From the NCBI GenBank assembly GCA_016703535.1, contig JADJBV010000001.1, positions 1,922,001 through 1,986,000 of the forward strand: 64,000 nucleotides of DNA, written 5' to 3'. The notes beneath the pieces were generated by a model. It was not told the DNA's origin. It did no database searches and worked only from the letters and a program-made list of their open reading frames with translations. The first letter of the stretch is position 1. Each line of letters starts with the position of its first letter. This document shows positions 50,108 to 59,019 of the stretch, piece after piece. Source of the DNA: Deltaproteobacteria bacterium. GTDB lineage: Bacteria; Myxococcota; Kuafuiibacteriia; Kuafuiibacteriales; Kuafuiibacteriaceae. The position numbers were made by a program, and so were the translations under genes.

Positions 50108-51391
50108 TTAGAAGGTCACCAACATGGCGACTTCGCCGCCGAGGGCGCTGGCCGCGGAACGGAGACGCCCCTGATCGATCGCCTGCAAGCTGTGGTGGGT
50201 TTGGACCCCAAAACCTTCGATCTGGAAGGCCAGGTTGGTGTGCAGGCGCAGCTCGTACCCCAACACCATCCCGATGTTGTCGCGGATGCCTGGCCCGGTG
50301 CCGGCGAGGGTGGCGGTGCCGGGCGCAGCGGCCTCATTGGCGTAGGCGTAGGAGGGGCGCACTTCGTCCGGATTCAGGACCCAAGCGCCGCCCAAGTTCA
50401 GGTAGAGGTAGTGGAGTTCAAAGAACCCTTGCCGCGCCGAAAAGAAGCCGCCCAGCTCCCGCAGGTTCTGGCCGGGCCGCCCGAAGCCCAAGGTCAACAG
50501 GCCCAGGTTGGCCGCGTTTTGGCCGTAATAGGCCTCGAAGCGCAGGTTGCTGGTGCCCTGACTCCACTCGCCATACAAGGTCGTGGCGCTGGCCCACAAC
50601 TTTGACTCGTTGGGGCCCGGAGCGAGACGCAGCCGACTGGTGATCGCCGAGGCTCCCAGGCGGAGGCCAGGCACGCCGGTCCACGCGACCCGCACCGCGC
50701 CGGTCGGAAAAAATCCAAGCTCCACGCCGCCGTCCTTGTTGCTCAAGTTGGCGCTCGGCATCCCGACCGCGGCGCTGAGCTCGAAGGCCCCGGGGCGGAG
50801 GTGCAACTTCACTTGCTGGCGGATGAAGCCGCTGTTCCCGCTCATGCAGCGGGCCCCGACCAAGTTGCTGCCGTGGGGGTTGAGCGGCCCGTGCAGATCC
50901 CAGTCTTGGCCGGCGGTGATGGACACGAAGGGGTTTGGCACCCAATCGGCCTTGGCGATCCGCAGCCGCGGCAGAGACGCCACCGTGGGGCCGGCCTTGG
51001 TGAAGTCGATGGCGTCGAGCTCAAGTTGGCCCCGCACCTCGCCGGTTTCGTTGATCATCAAGCCGAACCGCGACTGGGCCGCCTGGAAGGTGAGTCGGCT
51101 TTCGTCAGGCATCGCCGCCAAAGCCGGGTTGCCGGCGGCGGTCACGGCGCTGGCGTTGGGTTGGGAGTAGGACTCCACCGCGCCATACGCGCCGATCACC
51201 GTCGGCTTCAGGGTCCCGTAGGGTCTCAGCAGGCTCCAAGGGGACGCCGCCGGCGCCACCGGGGTGGGCGCGACGAAGGCGGTAACGGTCGCCGAGCTGG
51301 TGGTGACCGAAGCGTGACTTCCCAAGAGGTAACAGGCGACGACGCTAAGGACTTGCACCTCCACATGAATCGGCGCGTCGCCCGAGCCCAT
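50108..51391 (-). CDS. Outer-membrane porin-like protein
   Basis: 427 residues from the ATG at 51391, which has a perfect GGAGG 9 bases upstream. A weakly typical signal region (SVVACYLLGSHASV) lacks positive charge at the N-terminus. From residue 60 a beta-barrel pattern is clear: alternating aromatic residues, GAYGAVESYS, FGLMINETGEVRGQLELDAIDF, INGQ-like strands, and a C-terminal Phe (EVAMLVTF), the recognition residue of barrel assembly. It resembles DcaP-type porins. The gene is upstream of the chemosensory operon on the same strand and divergent from the second chemoreceptor. Confidence 0.7.
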   Translation of the reverse strand: MGSGDAPIHVEVQVLSVVACYLLGSHASVTTSSATVTAFVAPTPVAPAASPWSLLRPYGTLKPTVIGAYGAVESYSQPNASAVTAAGNPALAAMPDESRLTFQAAQSRFGLMINETGEVRGQLELDAIDFTKAGPTVASLPRLRIAKADWVPNPFVSITAGQDWDLHGPLNPHGSNLVGARCMSGNSGFIRQQVKLHLRPGAFELSAAVGMPSANLSNKDGGVELGFFPTGAVRVAWTGVPGLRLGASAITSRLRLAPGPNESKLWASATTLYGEWSQGTSNLRFEAYYGQNAANLGLLTLGFGRPGQNLRELGGFFSARQGFFELHYLYLNLGGAWVLNPDEVRPSYAYANEAAAPGTATLAGTGPGIRDNIGMVLGYELRLHTNLAFQIEGFGVQTHHSLQAIDQGRLRSAASALGGEVAMLVTF

Positions 51392-51488
51392 AAACGACAA
51401 CCTCCGAACTACAGACCGCACCCCACTCCGCCGATGGTGGCAGCCAGAGCCGCGAGACTCGGGTCTTTGGCGGTCGAGAGGACGTTTC

Positions 51489-53141
51489 ATGGACCTGAAG
51501 AAGTTTGGAGTGCGGGCGAGGTTGGGGGTGGTCTTGGGATCATCAGGGCTCGGGGCGCTGATCTTGATGGCGGCCAACGCCCAAGATCTGCGCGACAACG
51601 CCTACGCCGCCCACCAACTGCGCATCACTCACATCGTCGAGCTGGGTTACGGGATCTTGGCGAGCTACGAGGCCGAGGCCCGGACCGGGAAGATCAGCAC
51701 TGAAGAGGCCCAACGCCTGGCCAAAAGGACCCTCGAGGCGATGCGCTACGGCGACAACGACTACTTCTTCATCTACGACTATGACGGCCGCGGCGTGATG
51801 ATCGGCGGAAAGCCGGATCTCGAGGGCAAGAGCTTCCGCGGGCAAAAGGACGCCGCCGGCAACTTGCTCTGGGACATGATCGTCGACGCCGCCCAGGGGA
51901 AGCGGGAGCCGATCATCCGCTACACCTTCCCACGGGCCGGCCAAAAAGAGCCCTTCCCGAAGATGGCCTATGTCCGGGGCTTCGACGCTTGGCGTTGGGC
52001 GATCGGCACCGGCGTCTACACCGACGACGTCGACACCGCCGTCGCCCGCGACATGTTCCACGCCGCAAAGATCATGGTGGTGGTGATGGCCTTCGTTTTG
52101 TTGTTGGGCGCCTGGGTCTCCCGCAGCCTGATCCGCGGCATCGATCAAGCGGTGGCGACCAGCGACCGACTGGCTCAAGGTGATCTGTCGATCGAAGAGG
52201 GTGCCTCAAGTTGGGGCGAGGTCGGCCGTTTGCTCGATGCGATCCAGCGGATGGGCCAACGCTTGGCCCACACCATCAGCGAGGTCCGGACCACCGCCGA
52301 TCGGCTCTCCGAAGCGGCCGAGCGGGTCGCGGCTCAGGCCCAATCGCTATCGCGCCTCACCAATCAACAGGCCGCCGCGGTGGAGGAGACCAGCGCCAGC
52401 GTCGAACAGATGAGCTCGGCGATCGACCAGAACACCGAAAACGCCCGCAACACCGATAAAAACGCCGAACAGGCCGCCAAAGACGCGGGTGAAGGCGGCA
52501 AGGCCGTCGCCGACACCGTGGTGGCGATGAAGAGCATCGCTCAAAAGGTCGGTGTCATCGACGACATCGCCTATCGGACTCGGCTCTTGGCCCTCAACGC
52601 CGCCATCGAAGCGGCCCGGGCCGGGCAACACGGCCGAGGCTTTACGGTGGTGGCCAACGAGGTCGGCAAGTTGGCCGAACGGAGCCGCATCGCCGCCCAG
52701 GACATCGGCGAAGTGGCCGTCAGCAGCGTGGCCCAAGCCGAACGGGCCGGTGAACTCCTCGAGCAGCTGGTGCCCTCGAGCCAAAAGACCGCCACCTTGG
52801 TCCAGCAGATCGCCTTGGCCAGCGCCGAACAGGCCAGCGGAGCCCAGCAGATCAACCAGGCGATGGGCCAGGTGAACCGAGCCACCCAAAGCAACCAGAC
52901 GGTGGCCGAAGAACTTTCGGCGACCGCCGAAAAGATGCAGCAGGAAGCGGAGCAGCTCCAAGACCTGATGGCGTACTTCAAGGTCGACGACGATCGCCGT
53001 CGGCCGGTTCAGCCCGCTAGCCGAGCCCGCACGATGCCGCAGATCTCCCCGATCACCTCGTCCAAGGTCTTGCCCGTGGAGTCGACGGTGATCGCGTCGA
53101 AGGCCCGCACCAAAGGGGCCACGGGCCGAGAGCTGTCGTAG
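51489..53141 (+). CDS. Methyl-accepting chemotaxis protein with Cache-type sensor and altered signalling tip
   Basis: 550 residues. Two spans (about 12-32 and 195-215) frame a periplasmic single-Cache sensor (YGDNDYFFIYDYDGRGVMIGGKPDLEGKSF, RYTFPRAGQKEPFPKMAYVRGFDAWRWAIGTGVY), a type often binding small carboxylates. The tip differs from the canonical one: DIAYRTRLLALNAAIEAARAGQHGRGFTVVANEVGKLA has Arg for Gln, Arg for Asn, Gln for the Glu after the conserved ARAG, and Gly for an Arg. ATG at 51489 with GAGAGGA upstream. The last 133 bases run into the 3' end of cmk on the other strand. Confidence 0.9.
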   Translation: MDLKKFGVRARLGVVLGSSGLGALILMAANAQDLRDNAYAAHQLRITHIVELGYGILASYEAEARTGKISTEEAQRLAKRTLEAMRYGDNDYFFIYDYDGRGVMIGGKPDLEGKSFRGQKDAAGNLLWDMIVDAAQGKREPIIRYTFPRAGQKEPFPKMAYVRGFDAWRWAIGTGVYTDDVDTAVARDMFHAAKIMVVVMAFVLLLGAWVSRSLIRGIDQAVATSDRLAQGDLSIEEGASSWGEVGRLLDAIQRMGQRLAHTISEVRTTADRLSEAAERVAAQAQSLSRLTNQQAAAVEETSASVEQMSSAIDQNTENARNTDKNAEQAAKDAGEGGKAVADTVVAMKSIAQKVGVIDDIAYRTRLLALNAAIEAARAGQHGRGFTVVANEVGKLAERSRIAAQDIGEVAVSSVAQAERAGELLEQLVPSSQKTATLVQQIALASAEQASGAQQINQAMGQVNRATQSNQTVAEELSATAEKMQQEAEQLQDLMAYFKVDDDRRRPVQPASRARTMPQISPITSSKVLPVESTVIASKARTKGATGRELS

Positions 53142-53677
53142 GCGTCCCGGGCCACGATCGCGGCCAAGACCTCGGCGTGGGTGGTCCTTTCACCCGCGGC
53201 CTCCAGATCTTTGAGGCGCCGCCGGGCCCGCTCTTCCGCCGAGGCGGTCAAGAAGATCTTCACCTCGGCGTCCGGGAACACCACAGTGCCGATGTCTCGG
53301 CCTTCCAAGAGTGCACCTTGAGGATCGGCCCGCCCCAGGCGTCGCTGGAGCTCGAGGAGCCCGTTGCGAACCCCCGGCATCGCCGAGATCCGCGAGACGG
53401 CGGCGGTGACCTTCGGCGTCCGAATGGCGAGGCTGACGTCCCGGTCGCCCAAAAACACTTGTTCACCGCGAAAACGCAGGTCGAGTTCGTCGAGCAAGGC
53501 CACGACCTTCGGCTCCTCGTCCAGGCCCCGCTCCAGGGCCAACAAGGTCAAGGTCCGGTAGATGGCGCCGGTGTCGACCCGCGCGATGCCCAAGGCCTGG
53601 GCCACGCCCTTGGCGATCGTGCTCTTGCCGGCCCCCGCCGGCCCGTCGATCGCCACGATGTACCCTTGGGCCCTCAT
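53009..53677 (-). CDS. cmk: Cytidylate kinase
   Basis: 222 residues with the P-loop GPAGAGKS (12-19), the base-binding RVDTGAIYR region and LEGRDIGTVVFPDAEVKIFLTAS typical of CMP kinase. It phosphorylates CMP/dCMP to the diphosphate. It follows the PEGA kinase by 7 bases and ends the long minus-strand operon. Its 3' end overlaps the chemoreceptor gene on the other strand by 133 bases. Confidence 0.95.
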   Translation of the reverse strand: MRAQGYIVAIDGPAGAGKSTIAKGVAQALGIARVDTGAIYRTLTLLALERGLDEEPKVVALLDELDLRFRGEQVFLGDRDVSLAIRTPKVTAAVSRISAMPGVRNGLLELQRRLGRADPQGALLEGRDIGTVVFPDAEVKIFLTASAEERARRRLKDLEAAGERTTHAEVLAAIVARDAYDSSRPVAPLVRAFDAITVDSTGKTLDEVIGEICGIVRARLAG

Positions 53678-53684
53678 CTCGGCT

Positions 53685-56048
53685 TCACTGCAACAGGTTG
53701 ATGGTCCGTGTCACGCGGTCGTTGGCCCGCACGTCGACCGAGACCTCCCTCCGCATGTTCAGGCTGCGGTTGACCACCACGATCCGGTGGTTCCCCGGGA
53801 TCACCTTCAAGAACTCGATCGGCTGGGCCACGGTCTTGCCGCCGATCTGGATCTCACTGCTGGCCTCGGGCAAGGCCTTGATGGTCAGGTAACCGAACAC
53901 CGTGGGCCGCAGGTTGAAGCTCAGCTTCTCGTTCTGGCCCGGCCCCACCGACACGCTGCGGTCCTCTTCGCCGTAGTTTTCGCAGGCGACCTTGACCCGG
54001 TGGGCCCCGGCCCGGACGTCGTAGCCCGAAAGCGGCGCGGTCCCGACCAACTGATCGTCGACCCATACCTGACAACCGCCGGGTGAGGTGGTGACCTCGA
54101 GGGTCCCGGGCGCGATCTGGTTTTCGTCGACCGCCAACTCGAAGCCGACGCTGCGCAGCTGATCGTCGGCGGGCACCACCACTTTGCTGGCCGAAATCCG
54201 CCCTTTTTTGCTGACCTTGATGGTCACCGGGACCCCCGCCGCCAACCCCGAGACCTTGGCCGGGGTCTGGAGATCGGTCTTTTTGCCGTTGACGTAGATG
54301 TTCGCCTCGGGAGGGTCCGACTCGACCTGGACCTCTCCGACCTGCCGCTCCAGGGACAGGCTCATCTCGCGCACGCCTTGCCCCAGGAACAAGGTCACGT
54401 TCTGTTTTTTGGAACGATAACCGAGGAGGCTCAGCTCCACCGCCAACGGCCGCCCGGTCGGCAGATCCGCCAGGTCCGCCGGCGTGACGGTCCCGACGCC
54501 GACGCCGTCGATCAATATGGCCGCGCCTGGCGGATCCGAGCTGAGGCGCAACAACGTCGGTTGAAGGCCCGCGTCCGTCACTTCATCGGTCACTCCACTC
54601 GAGGCCCGGAGCGCCTTGACGCCCTCGGCCGCACCCGACATCCAAGCCCAGGCCGCGCCCACCGCCCCGGTCCAGACCCCAAAAATCAAAAAAACCCCGG
54701 CAAAAGCGCCTAAAAAGCCCAGGATCCACCGGAGCCGGTGTTCCCGCCAGCTGACCCGGAGATCCAAAGACAAGGCCAACAGGTAGCGGGCCAACCGGAC
54801 CCGAAACGGCACCGTTGGCTCGGGCACCGGCCGGTCCTGGTCGATCGGCATCTCCAAGGCGGGCGTGCCCGGCGAGGTGATCTCCAGCTTGCGCTCGACC
54901 TTCGACTTCTGGGGCCGCAGCTCGTAGTCGGGCCGCAACATCCGGGTCTCGTCGTCGACCTTTTTGGTGTCGCTCGCCTCTCGTTCGGCCGGTGGAGGTT
55001 TGGTGGCCGGGATCGCCGACTTGCTGACCTTGATCGACCCGTCCCGCAAGACCGCGTGGGTTTGGACGTGGGGCGGCGTCGGGGCCGAGGTCGCTTGGGC
55101 CTCCTCGATCCAACGTTGGCTCTCGGGGTCGCCGAAGAGATCGTGGATCAGATCTTTCAGCCGCGCCGCCGACGGTGGCGGCTTCTCCTTTTTTCCGTAG
55201 CGGAGGAGCGCCTCCCGCATCTCCTCGGCCGACTGCCAGCGCCGGTTGAGGTCCTTGTCCAGGCCCTTCATCACCACCGCTTCCAGCTCTTTTGGGTAGT
55301 CCTTGGCTCGAAGGGAGGGCGGCGGGATCGGATCGTTGACGATCGCCCCCAAGATCCCGCCCGGGCCTTCTTTGTTGAAGAGCCGGCTGTTGGTGGTGAT
55401 CTCGTGGAGGATGATGCCGACCGAAAAAAGATCGGAGCGGCCATCCAGCTCTTCGCCCCGGGCCTGCTCGGGGGACATGTAGGAAAGTTTGCCTTTGGTG
55501 AAGCCGGCTTCGGTTTGGGTCAGGCGGGCCCGGGCCTTGGCCACGCCGAAGTCGATCAACTTCACCTCCCCTTCGTAGGAGATGAGGACGTTCTGAGGCG
55601 TCACGTCTCGGTGCACGATGCCCAGGTGCCGGCCTTTGTTGTCCCGGGCCGCGTGGGCACAGGCCAAGCCGCCCAGGAGCTCAGCCACCACGTAGCTGAG
55701 CAACCCCCGGGGCAGCGGGATCTTCATCGACTTGGCCCGCTCCGAAACCGCCAGGAGGCTGTGCCCCTGCACGAACTCCATGGCGATGAAGTAGTAGCCG
55801 TCGACCTTTCCCTGATCTTTGACGCCGGCGATGTTCGGGTGGTCCAGGTGCGAGACGATCCGGGCTTCGTCGATGAACATCCGGATGAAGCTCTCTTCGT
55901 GGGCCAGGTGGGGCAGGATCCGCTTGATGGCGCAGATCTGGCCCCGCTTGTCCTGGGCCAAGAAGATCTCGGCCATGCCGCCTTGGGCGACCTTCTTCAG
56001 GAGCCGGTATTCGCCGTATTCGATCGGGAAGTTGTCGCTCGCAGGCAT
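53685..56048 (-). CDS. Membrane Ser/Thr protein kinase with several C-terminal PEGA domains
   Basis: 787 residues. The kinase domain (about 14-285) has K42 in CAIKRILPHL, HRDVTPQN with D148, DFGVA with D166 and MSPEQ, all intact. A linker of about 150 residues is followed by a membrane span (about 445-470, LGFLGAFAGVFLIFGVWTG) and at least three PEGA-type beta modules (LSSDPPGAAILIDGVGVGTVTPADL, VESDPPEANIYVNGKKTDLQTPAKV, VTTSPGGCQVWVDDQLVGTAPLSGYDV). As in many myxobacterial kinases it may sense the envelope. Placed between aroA and cmk in the operon (18 and 7 bases). Confidence 0.92.
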   Translation of the reverse strand: MPASDNFPIEYGEYRLLKKVAQGGMAEIFLAQDKRGQICAIKRILPHLAHEESFIRMFIDEARIVSHLDHPNIAGVKDQGKVDGYYFIAMEFVQGHSLLAVSERAKSMKIPLPRGLLSYVVAELLGGLACAHAARDNKGRHLGIVHRDVTPQNVLISYEGEVKLIDFGVAKARARLTQTEAGFTKGKLSYMSPEQARGEELDGRSDLFSVGIILHEITTNSRLFNKEGPGGILGAIVNDPIPPPSLRAKDYPKELEAVVMKGLDKDLNRRWQSAEEMREALLRYGKKEKPPPSAARLKDLIHDLFGDPESQRWIEEAQATSAPTPPHVQTHAVLRDGSIKVSKSAIPATKPPPAEREASDTKKVDDETRMLRPDYELRPQKSKVERKLEITSPGTPALEMPIDQDRPVPEPTVPFRVRLARYLLALSLDLRVSWREHRLRWILGFLGAFAGVFLIFGVWTGAVGAAWAWMSGAAEGVKALRASSGVTDEVTDAGLQPTLLRLSSDPPGAAILIDGVGVGTVTPADLADLPTGRPLAVELSLLGYRSKKQNVTLFLGQGVREMSLSLERQVGEVQVESDPPEANIYVNGKKTDLQTPAKVSGLAAGVPVTIKVSKKGRISASKVVVPADDQLRSVGFELAVDENQIAPGTLEVTTSPGGCQVWVDDQLVGTAPLSGYDVRAGAHRVKVACENYGEEDRSVSVGPGQNEKLSFNLRPTVFGYLTIKALPEASSEIQIGGKTVAQPIEFLKVIPGNHRIVVVNRSLNMRREVSVDVRANDRVTRTINLLQ

Positions 56049-56066
56049 GACCGGTCGGCCCCGATA

Positions 56067-57398
56067 CTACACCAGGCCGCCCGGGCCTGGCTCCCACCGC
56101 ACCTCGGCCCCCAACCCCATCAGGGCCTCGGCAAAGCCCGGATACGAGACGTCGATCACCTCGGCCCCTTCGATGACCGTGGTGCCGGCGGCCGCCAAAC
56201 CCAACACCGCCCCGGTCATCGCCAGCCGGTGGTCGGGCTGTGGGCCCAGGGTCGTGGCCTGAAGTGAGGTCGGCCCGAAAATGTCGAGGCCATCCGGGTG
56301 TTCGGTCACCTGGGCCCCAAACGATCGCAACAAGGCCGCCGTCGCCGCCAGCCGATCCGACTCTTTCACCCGGAGTTCGGCCGCGTCCCGGATCCGGGTC
56401 AGGCCTGGGGCCTGGGTGGCCAAGGCGGCGAGGAGCGGAACCTCATCGATGGCCCGCAGGACCCGAGCCCCCGAGAGTTCGGCGGGCCGGCCCAGGGCAC
56501 CGGTGACCTGCACCGCGCCGATCGGCTCCCCGCCGGCCTCACCCCCACCCTCGACCTGGGGCGCCGCGCCAAATTCGATCAAGGCCTCGAGCAGGCCGGT
56601 GCGGGTCGGGTTGAGGCCGGTCTCCACCTGCACCTGGTCGCTGCCGGTCAGGATCGCCGCCGCAAGCAAAAACGCCGCCGACGAAAAGTCGGGCGCCACC
56701 GGGTAATGATCGAGGCCAAAGGGCCGGGTCGGGGGCGTGAGGATCAAGGCCCCATCGGCGGCTTCCTGCAGATCGATCCCCAAACGCACCAACAACCGTT
56801 CGGTGTGATCCCGGGAGCGGGCCGGCTCCCAGACGGTGGTCTTCCCGGCCGCGTAGAGCCCCGCCAACAAGAGGGCCGACTTCACCTGGGCCGAGGCGAT
56901 CGGCAAACGGAAGTCGCCTCCTTTGAGGGGACCACCTTGGACCCGGAGCGGCGGATAAAGCCGGCCTTCGACCGAACGACCACTCAACTTGGCGCCCAAC
57001 GCCATCAGCGGCGACAGGCGGCCCATCGGCCGTTGGCTCAAGGAGGCGTCGCCGATCAAGGTGACGTCCAGCCTCGACGCGGCCAACACCCCGGCCATCA
57101 TCCGCAGGGTGGTGCCGCTGTTTTCGCAGTCGAGGGGACCCCTCGGCGCCCGTAGGCCCGAAGGCCCGCCGACGCCGGTCACCCAGAGCCCGTCGCCCTC
57201 CTCCTCGATCTGGACCCCCAAGGCCGACAACACCGAACGGGTGGCCCGGTTGTCCGCACCCCGGGCCAAGGGGGTCAAGCGGGCCCGGCGATCACCGAGG
57301 GCCGCCAGGATCAAGGTGCGGTGGAAGATCGACTTGTCGGGAGGGGCCGTCACCCGGCCACCGAGGCGACGGCCACCCGTGACGTAGAGGCGCGCCAC
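56067..57398 (-). CDS. aroA: 3-phosphoshikimate 1-carboxyvinyltransferase (EPSP synthase)
   Basis: 443 residues of the double-domain inside-out barrel. PPDKSIFHR (K22) and ENSGTTLRMMAG bind substrates; DEVPLLAALATQAPG and a C-terminal D-H-R-L-A-M motif are standard. RDHTE, SAQVK and NPTR fit the class II motifs RxHxE, SAQxK and NxxR, a pattern linked to glyphosate-tolerant enzymes. It catalyses the step just before AroC. Cotranscribed with the PEGA kinase (18 bases). Confidence 0.95.
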   Translation of the reverse strand: MARLYVTGGRRLGGRVTAPPDKSIFHRTLILAALGDRRARLTPLARGADNRATRSVLSALGVQIEEEGDGLWVTGVGGPSGLRAPRGPLDCENSGTTLRMMAGVLAASRLDVTLIGDASLSQRPMGRLSPLMALGAKLSGRSVEGRLYPPLRVQGGPLKGGDFRLPIASAQVKSALLLAGLYAAGKTTVWEPARSRDHTERLLVRLGIDLQEAADGALILTPPTRPFGLDHYPVAPDFSSAAFLLAAAILTGSDQVQVETGLNPTRTGLLEALIEFGAAPQVEGGGEAGGEPIGAVQVTGALGRPAELSGARVLRAIDEVPLLAALATQAPGLTRIRDAAELRVKESDRLAATAALLRSFGAQVTEHPDGLDIFGPTSLQATTLGPQPDHRLAMTGAVLGLAAAGTTVIEGAEVIDVSYPGFAEALMGLGAEVRWEPGPGGLV

Positions 57399-57409
57399 GG
57401 TCGTTATAC

Positions 57410-57874
57410 TCAGTGGAGGGCGTGCTGAAACTGCCCGTTGAACCGGGGGTTGGCGGGTATGGTGAACTTGAAGCTTCGGGTTTCGTTGCCGCCGAGCAGG
57501 GGCTTGGCCACGTTCTCTTCGAAGCTTGAGATCACGTTGCCGTTGGTGTCTTGGGGCCGGATGCTCAAGAACACCGAGTCGAGTTTTTGGTCCCCCGAGT
57601 TGGAGACCACCCCCGAAACCCGCAGCAGGCCGGGGACCACCTCGTCCCGATCGGGCTTCTTGTCCGGCTCCACCTTGAGATCGGTGACCCGGACGTTGGC
57701 CTTGACGTAGGCCACCCTCGCCTCTTCGTCGATCAACACGCCCGCCAAGCCGGAGTCGGGCTTTTCGGGGATCGGCGTCACCGGCACGTCGCCAGGCCGG
57801 GGGTAGAGGAAGACGGCGGCGCCCACGCCGACACCGGCCAACACCGCCAATCCGAGGGCCAGGGTCTTGTTCAC
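57410..57874 (-). CDS. FxLYD-like secreted or membrane-anchored protein
   Basis: 154 residues. A hydrophobic N-terminal segment (MNKTLALGLAVLAGVGVGAAVFLYP) is followed by an Ig-like domain (about 65-150): VKANVRVTDLKVEPDKK, LLRVSGVVSNSGDQKLDSVFLSIRPQDTNGNVISS, typical of FxLYD/DUF3426-type domains that sit at the bacterial surface or at secretion complexes. The GTG start overlaps the hisC stop (GTGA). The gene lies between hisC and aroA and is part of the operon; its role is unknown. Confidence 0.6.
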   Translation of the reverse strand: MNKTLALGLAVLAGVGVGAAVFLYPRPGDVPVTPIPEKPDSGLAGVLIDEEARVAYVKANVRVTDLKVEPDKKPDRDEVVPGLLRVSGVVSNSGDQKLDSVFLSIRPQDTNGNVISSFEENVAKPLLGGNETRSFKFTIPANPRFNGQFQHALH

Positions 57875-59019
57875 AGTGAGTCCTCCAGTGCCTGTTCGAT
57901 CGCCGACAAGACGCGCAGGTTCATGGCTCGGGTGCCGACCGTCAGCCGAATGGTCGTCGGAAGATCGTAGCCCCGCATGTCCCGCACCAAGATCCCCTTG
58001 GCCCGGAGCTGGGAGACGATCGGGGCCGCCTCTCGCTCCAGCCGCACCAACAAGAAGTTGGCTTGGCTCGGCACCACCTGGAGCCCCAAGGCGCCGAGGC
58101 CCTTCTCCAACTCGGCCAAGCCGTCGCGCACGGTCTGGACGCTGGTCCGCAGGTGGTCCTCATCGTCGAGGGCCGCCACCGCCGCCGCTTGGGCCACCGA
58201 GTTGACGTTGTACGGCTGCCGCACGCAGTCCAGGTAGTGGACCATGGTCGGGTCCATCACGCCGTAGCCGATGCGCAGCCCGGCCAGCCCGTAGATCTTG
58301 GAGAAGGTCCGGAGCACCACCAGCCGAGGATGCCCGCGAAAGTCCACCAGCCCGTTGGGGTAGTCGTCGGCGACCGCGTACTCGAAGTAGGCCTCATCCA
58401 ACACCACGATCACCGATCGCGGGATCCGATCCAAAAACGCGGCGAGCTGTCGTTTGGTGACGTAGGTGCCCGTCGGGTTGTTGGGGTTGGCGATGAACAC
58501 CAGCTTGGTGCGTCGATCGACCAAGCTGGCCATGGTCGCCAGGTCGTAGCGTTCGTTGCGCAGCGGCGCGAACAGGACCTCCCGGCCCGCGGCCTGGGCG
58601 GCCAGGCGGTAGACCACAAAAGACGGCCAGGCGGTGACCACGGTTTCGCCGTGACCCACGAAGGTCCGGACCAACATCTCGATCAGCTCGTTGCTGCCGT
58701 TGCCCAAGCAGATCGACTCGACCGGGACCTGGTGCCGTTCGGCCAACTTCTCCCGCAACAGGGTGCCCCCGCCGTCGGGATAGACGTGGGCCTCTTCCAG
58801 GTGGCGCGCGGCGGCCGCCTTGGCCTTCGGGGATGGGCCGAGGGGATTTTCGTTGGCGTGGAGCATCAGCAGCTCGTCGGCCGGGACCCCCAGCTCGGCG
58901 GCCACGGCGCGCCACGGCCGCCCCGGGCTGTAGGGCGTCATGGACGCGATGTCTTGGCTGACCAAGGCCTCGCTGCGGGCCGCTTCGGCCAAGGCCCAGG
59001 CCAGCTCGTCGCTGCTCAC
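57871..59019 (-). CDS. hisC: Histidinol-phosphate aminotransferase
   Basis: 382 residues, normal length, PLP fold type I. The cofactor-binding segments LHANENPLGPS, GNGSNELIEML, VFIANPNNPTGTY and the lysine region RTFSKIYGLAGLRIGYG are all present. It makes L-histidinol phosphate from imidazole acetol phosphate, and homologues also act on aromatic amino acids. GTG start at 59019, overlapping the accA stop. Located far from other his genes, so it could serve as an aromatic aminotransferase, which would fit aroA nearby. Confidence 0.9.
   Translation of the reverse strand: MSSDELAWALAEAARSEALVSQDIASMTPYSPGRPWRAVAAELGVPADELLMLHANENPLGPSPKAKAAAARHLEEAHVYPDGGGTLLREKLAERHQVPVESICLGNGSNELIEMLVRTFVGHGETVVTAWPSFVVYRLAAQAAGREVLFAPLRNERYDLATMASLVDRRTKLVFIANPNNPTGTYVTKRQLAAFLDRIPRSVIVVLDEAYFEYAVADDYPNGLVDFRGHPRLVVLRTFSKIYGLAGLRIGYGVMDPTMVHYLDCVRQPYNVNSVAQAAAVAALDDEDHLRTSVQTVRDGLAELEKGLGALGLQVVPSQANFLLVRLEREAAPIVSQLRAKGILVRDMRGYDLPTTIRLTVGTRAMNLRVLSAIEQALEDSL

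Noticed and set aside
51489..53141. Frameshift or lost stop as the cause of the cmk overlap
   Set aside because: The reading frame is intact to 53141 and no closer stop is visible; without relatives it cannot be called an error.
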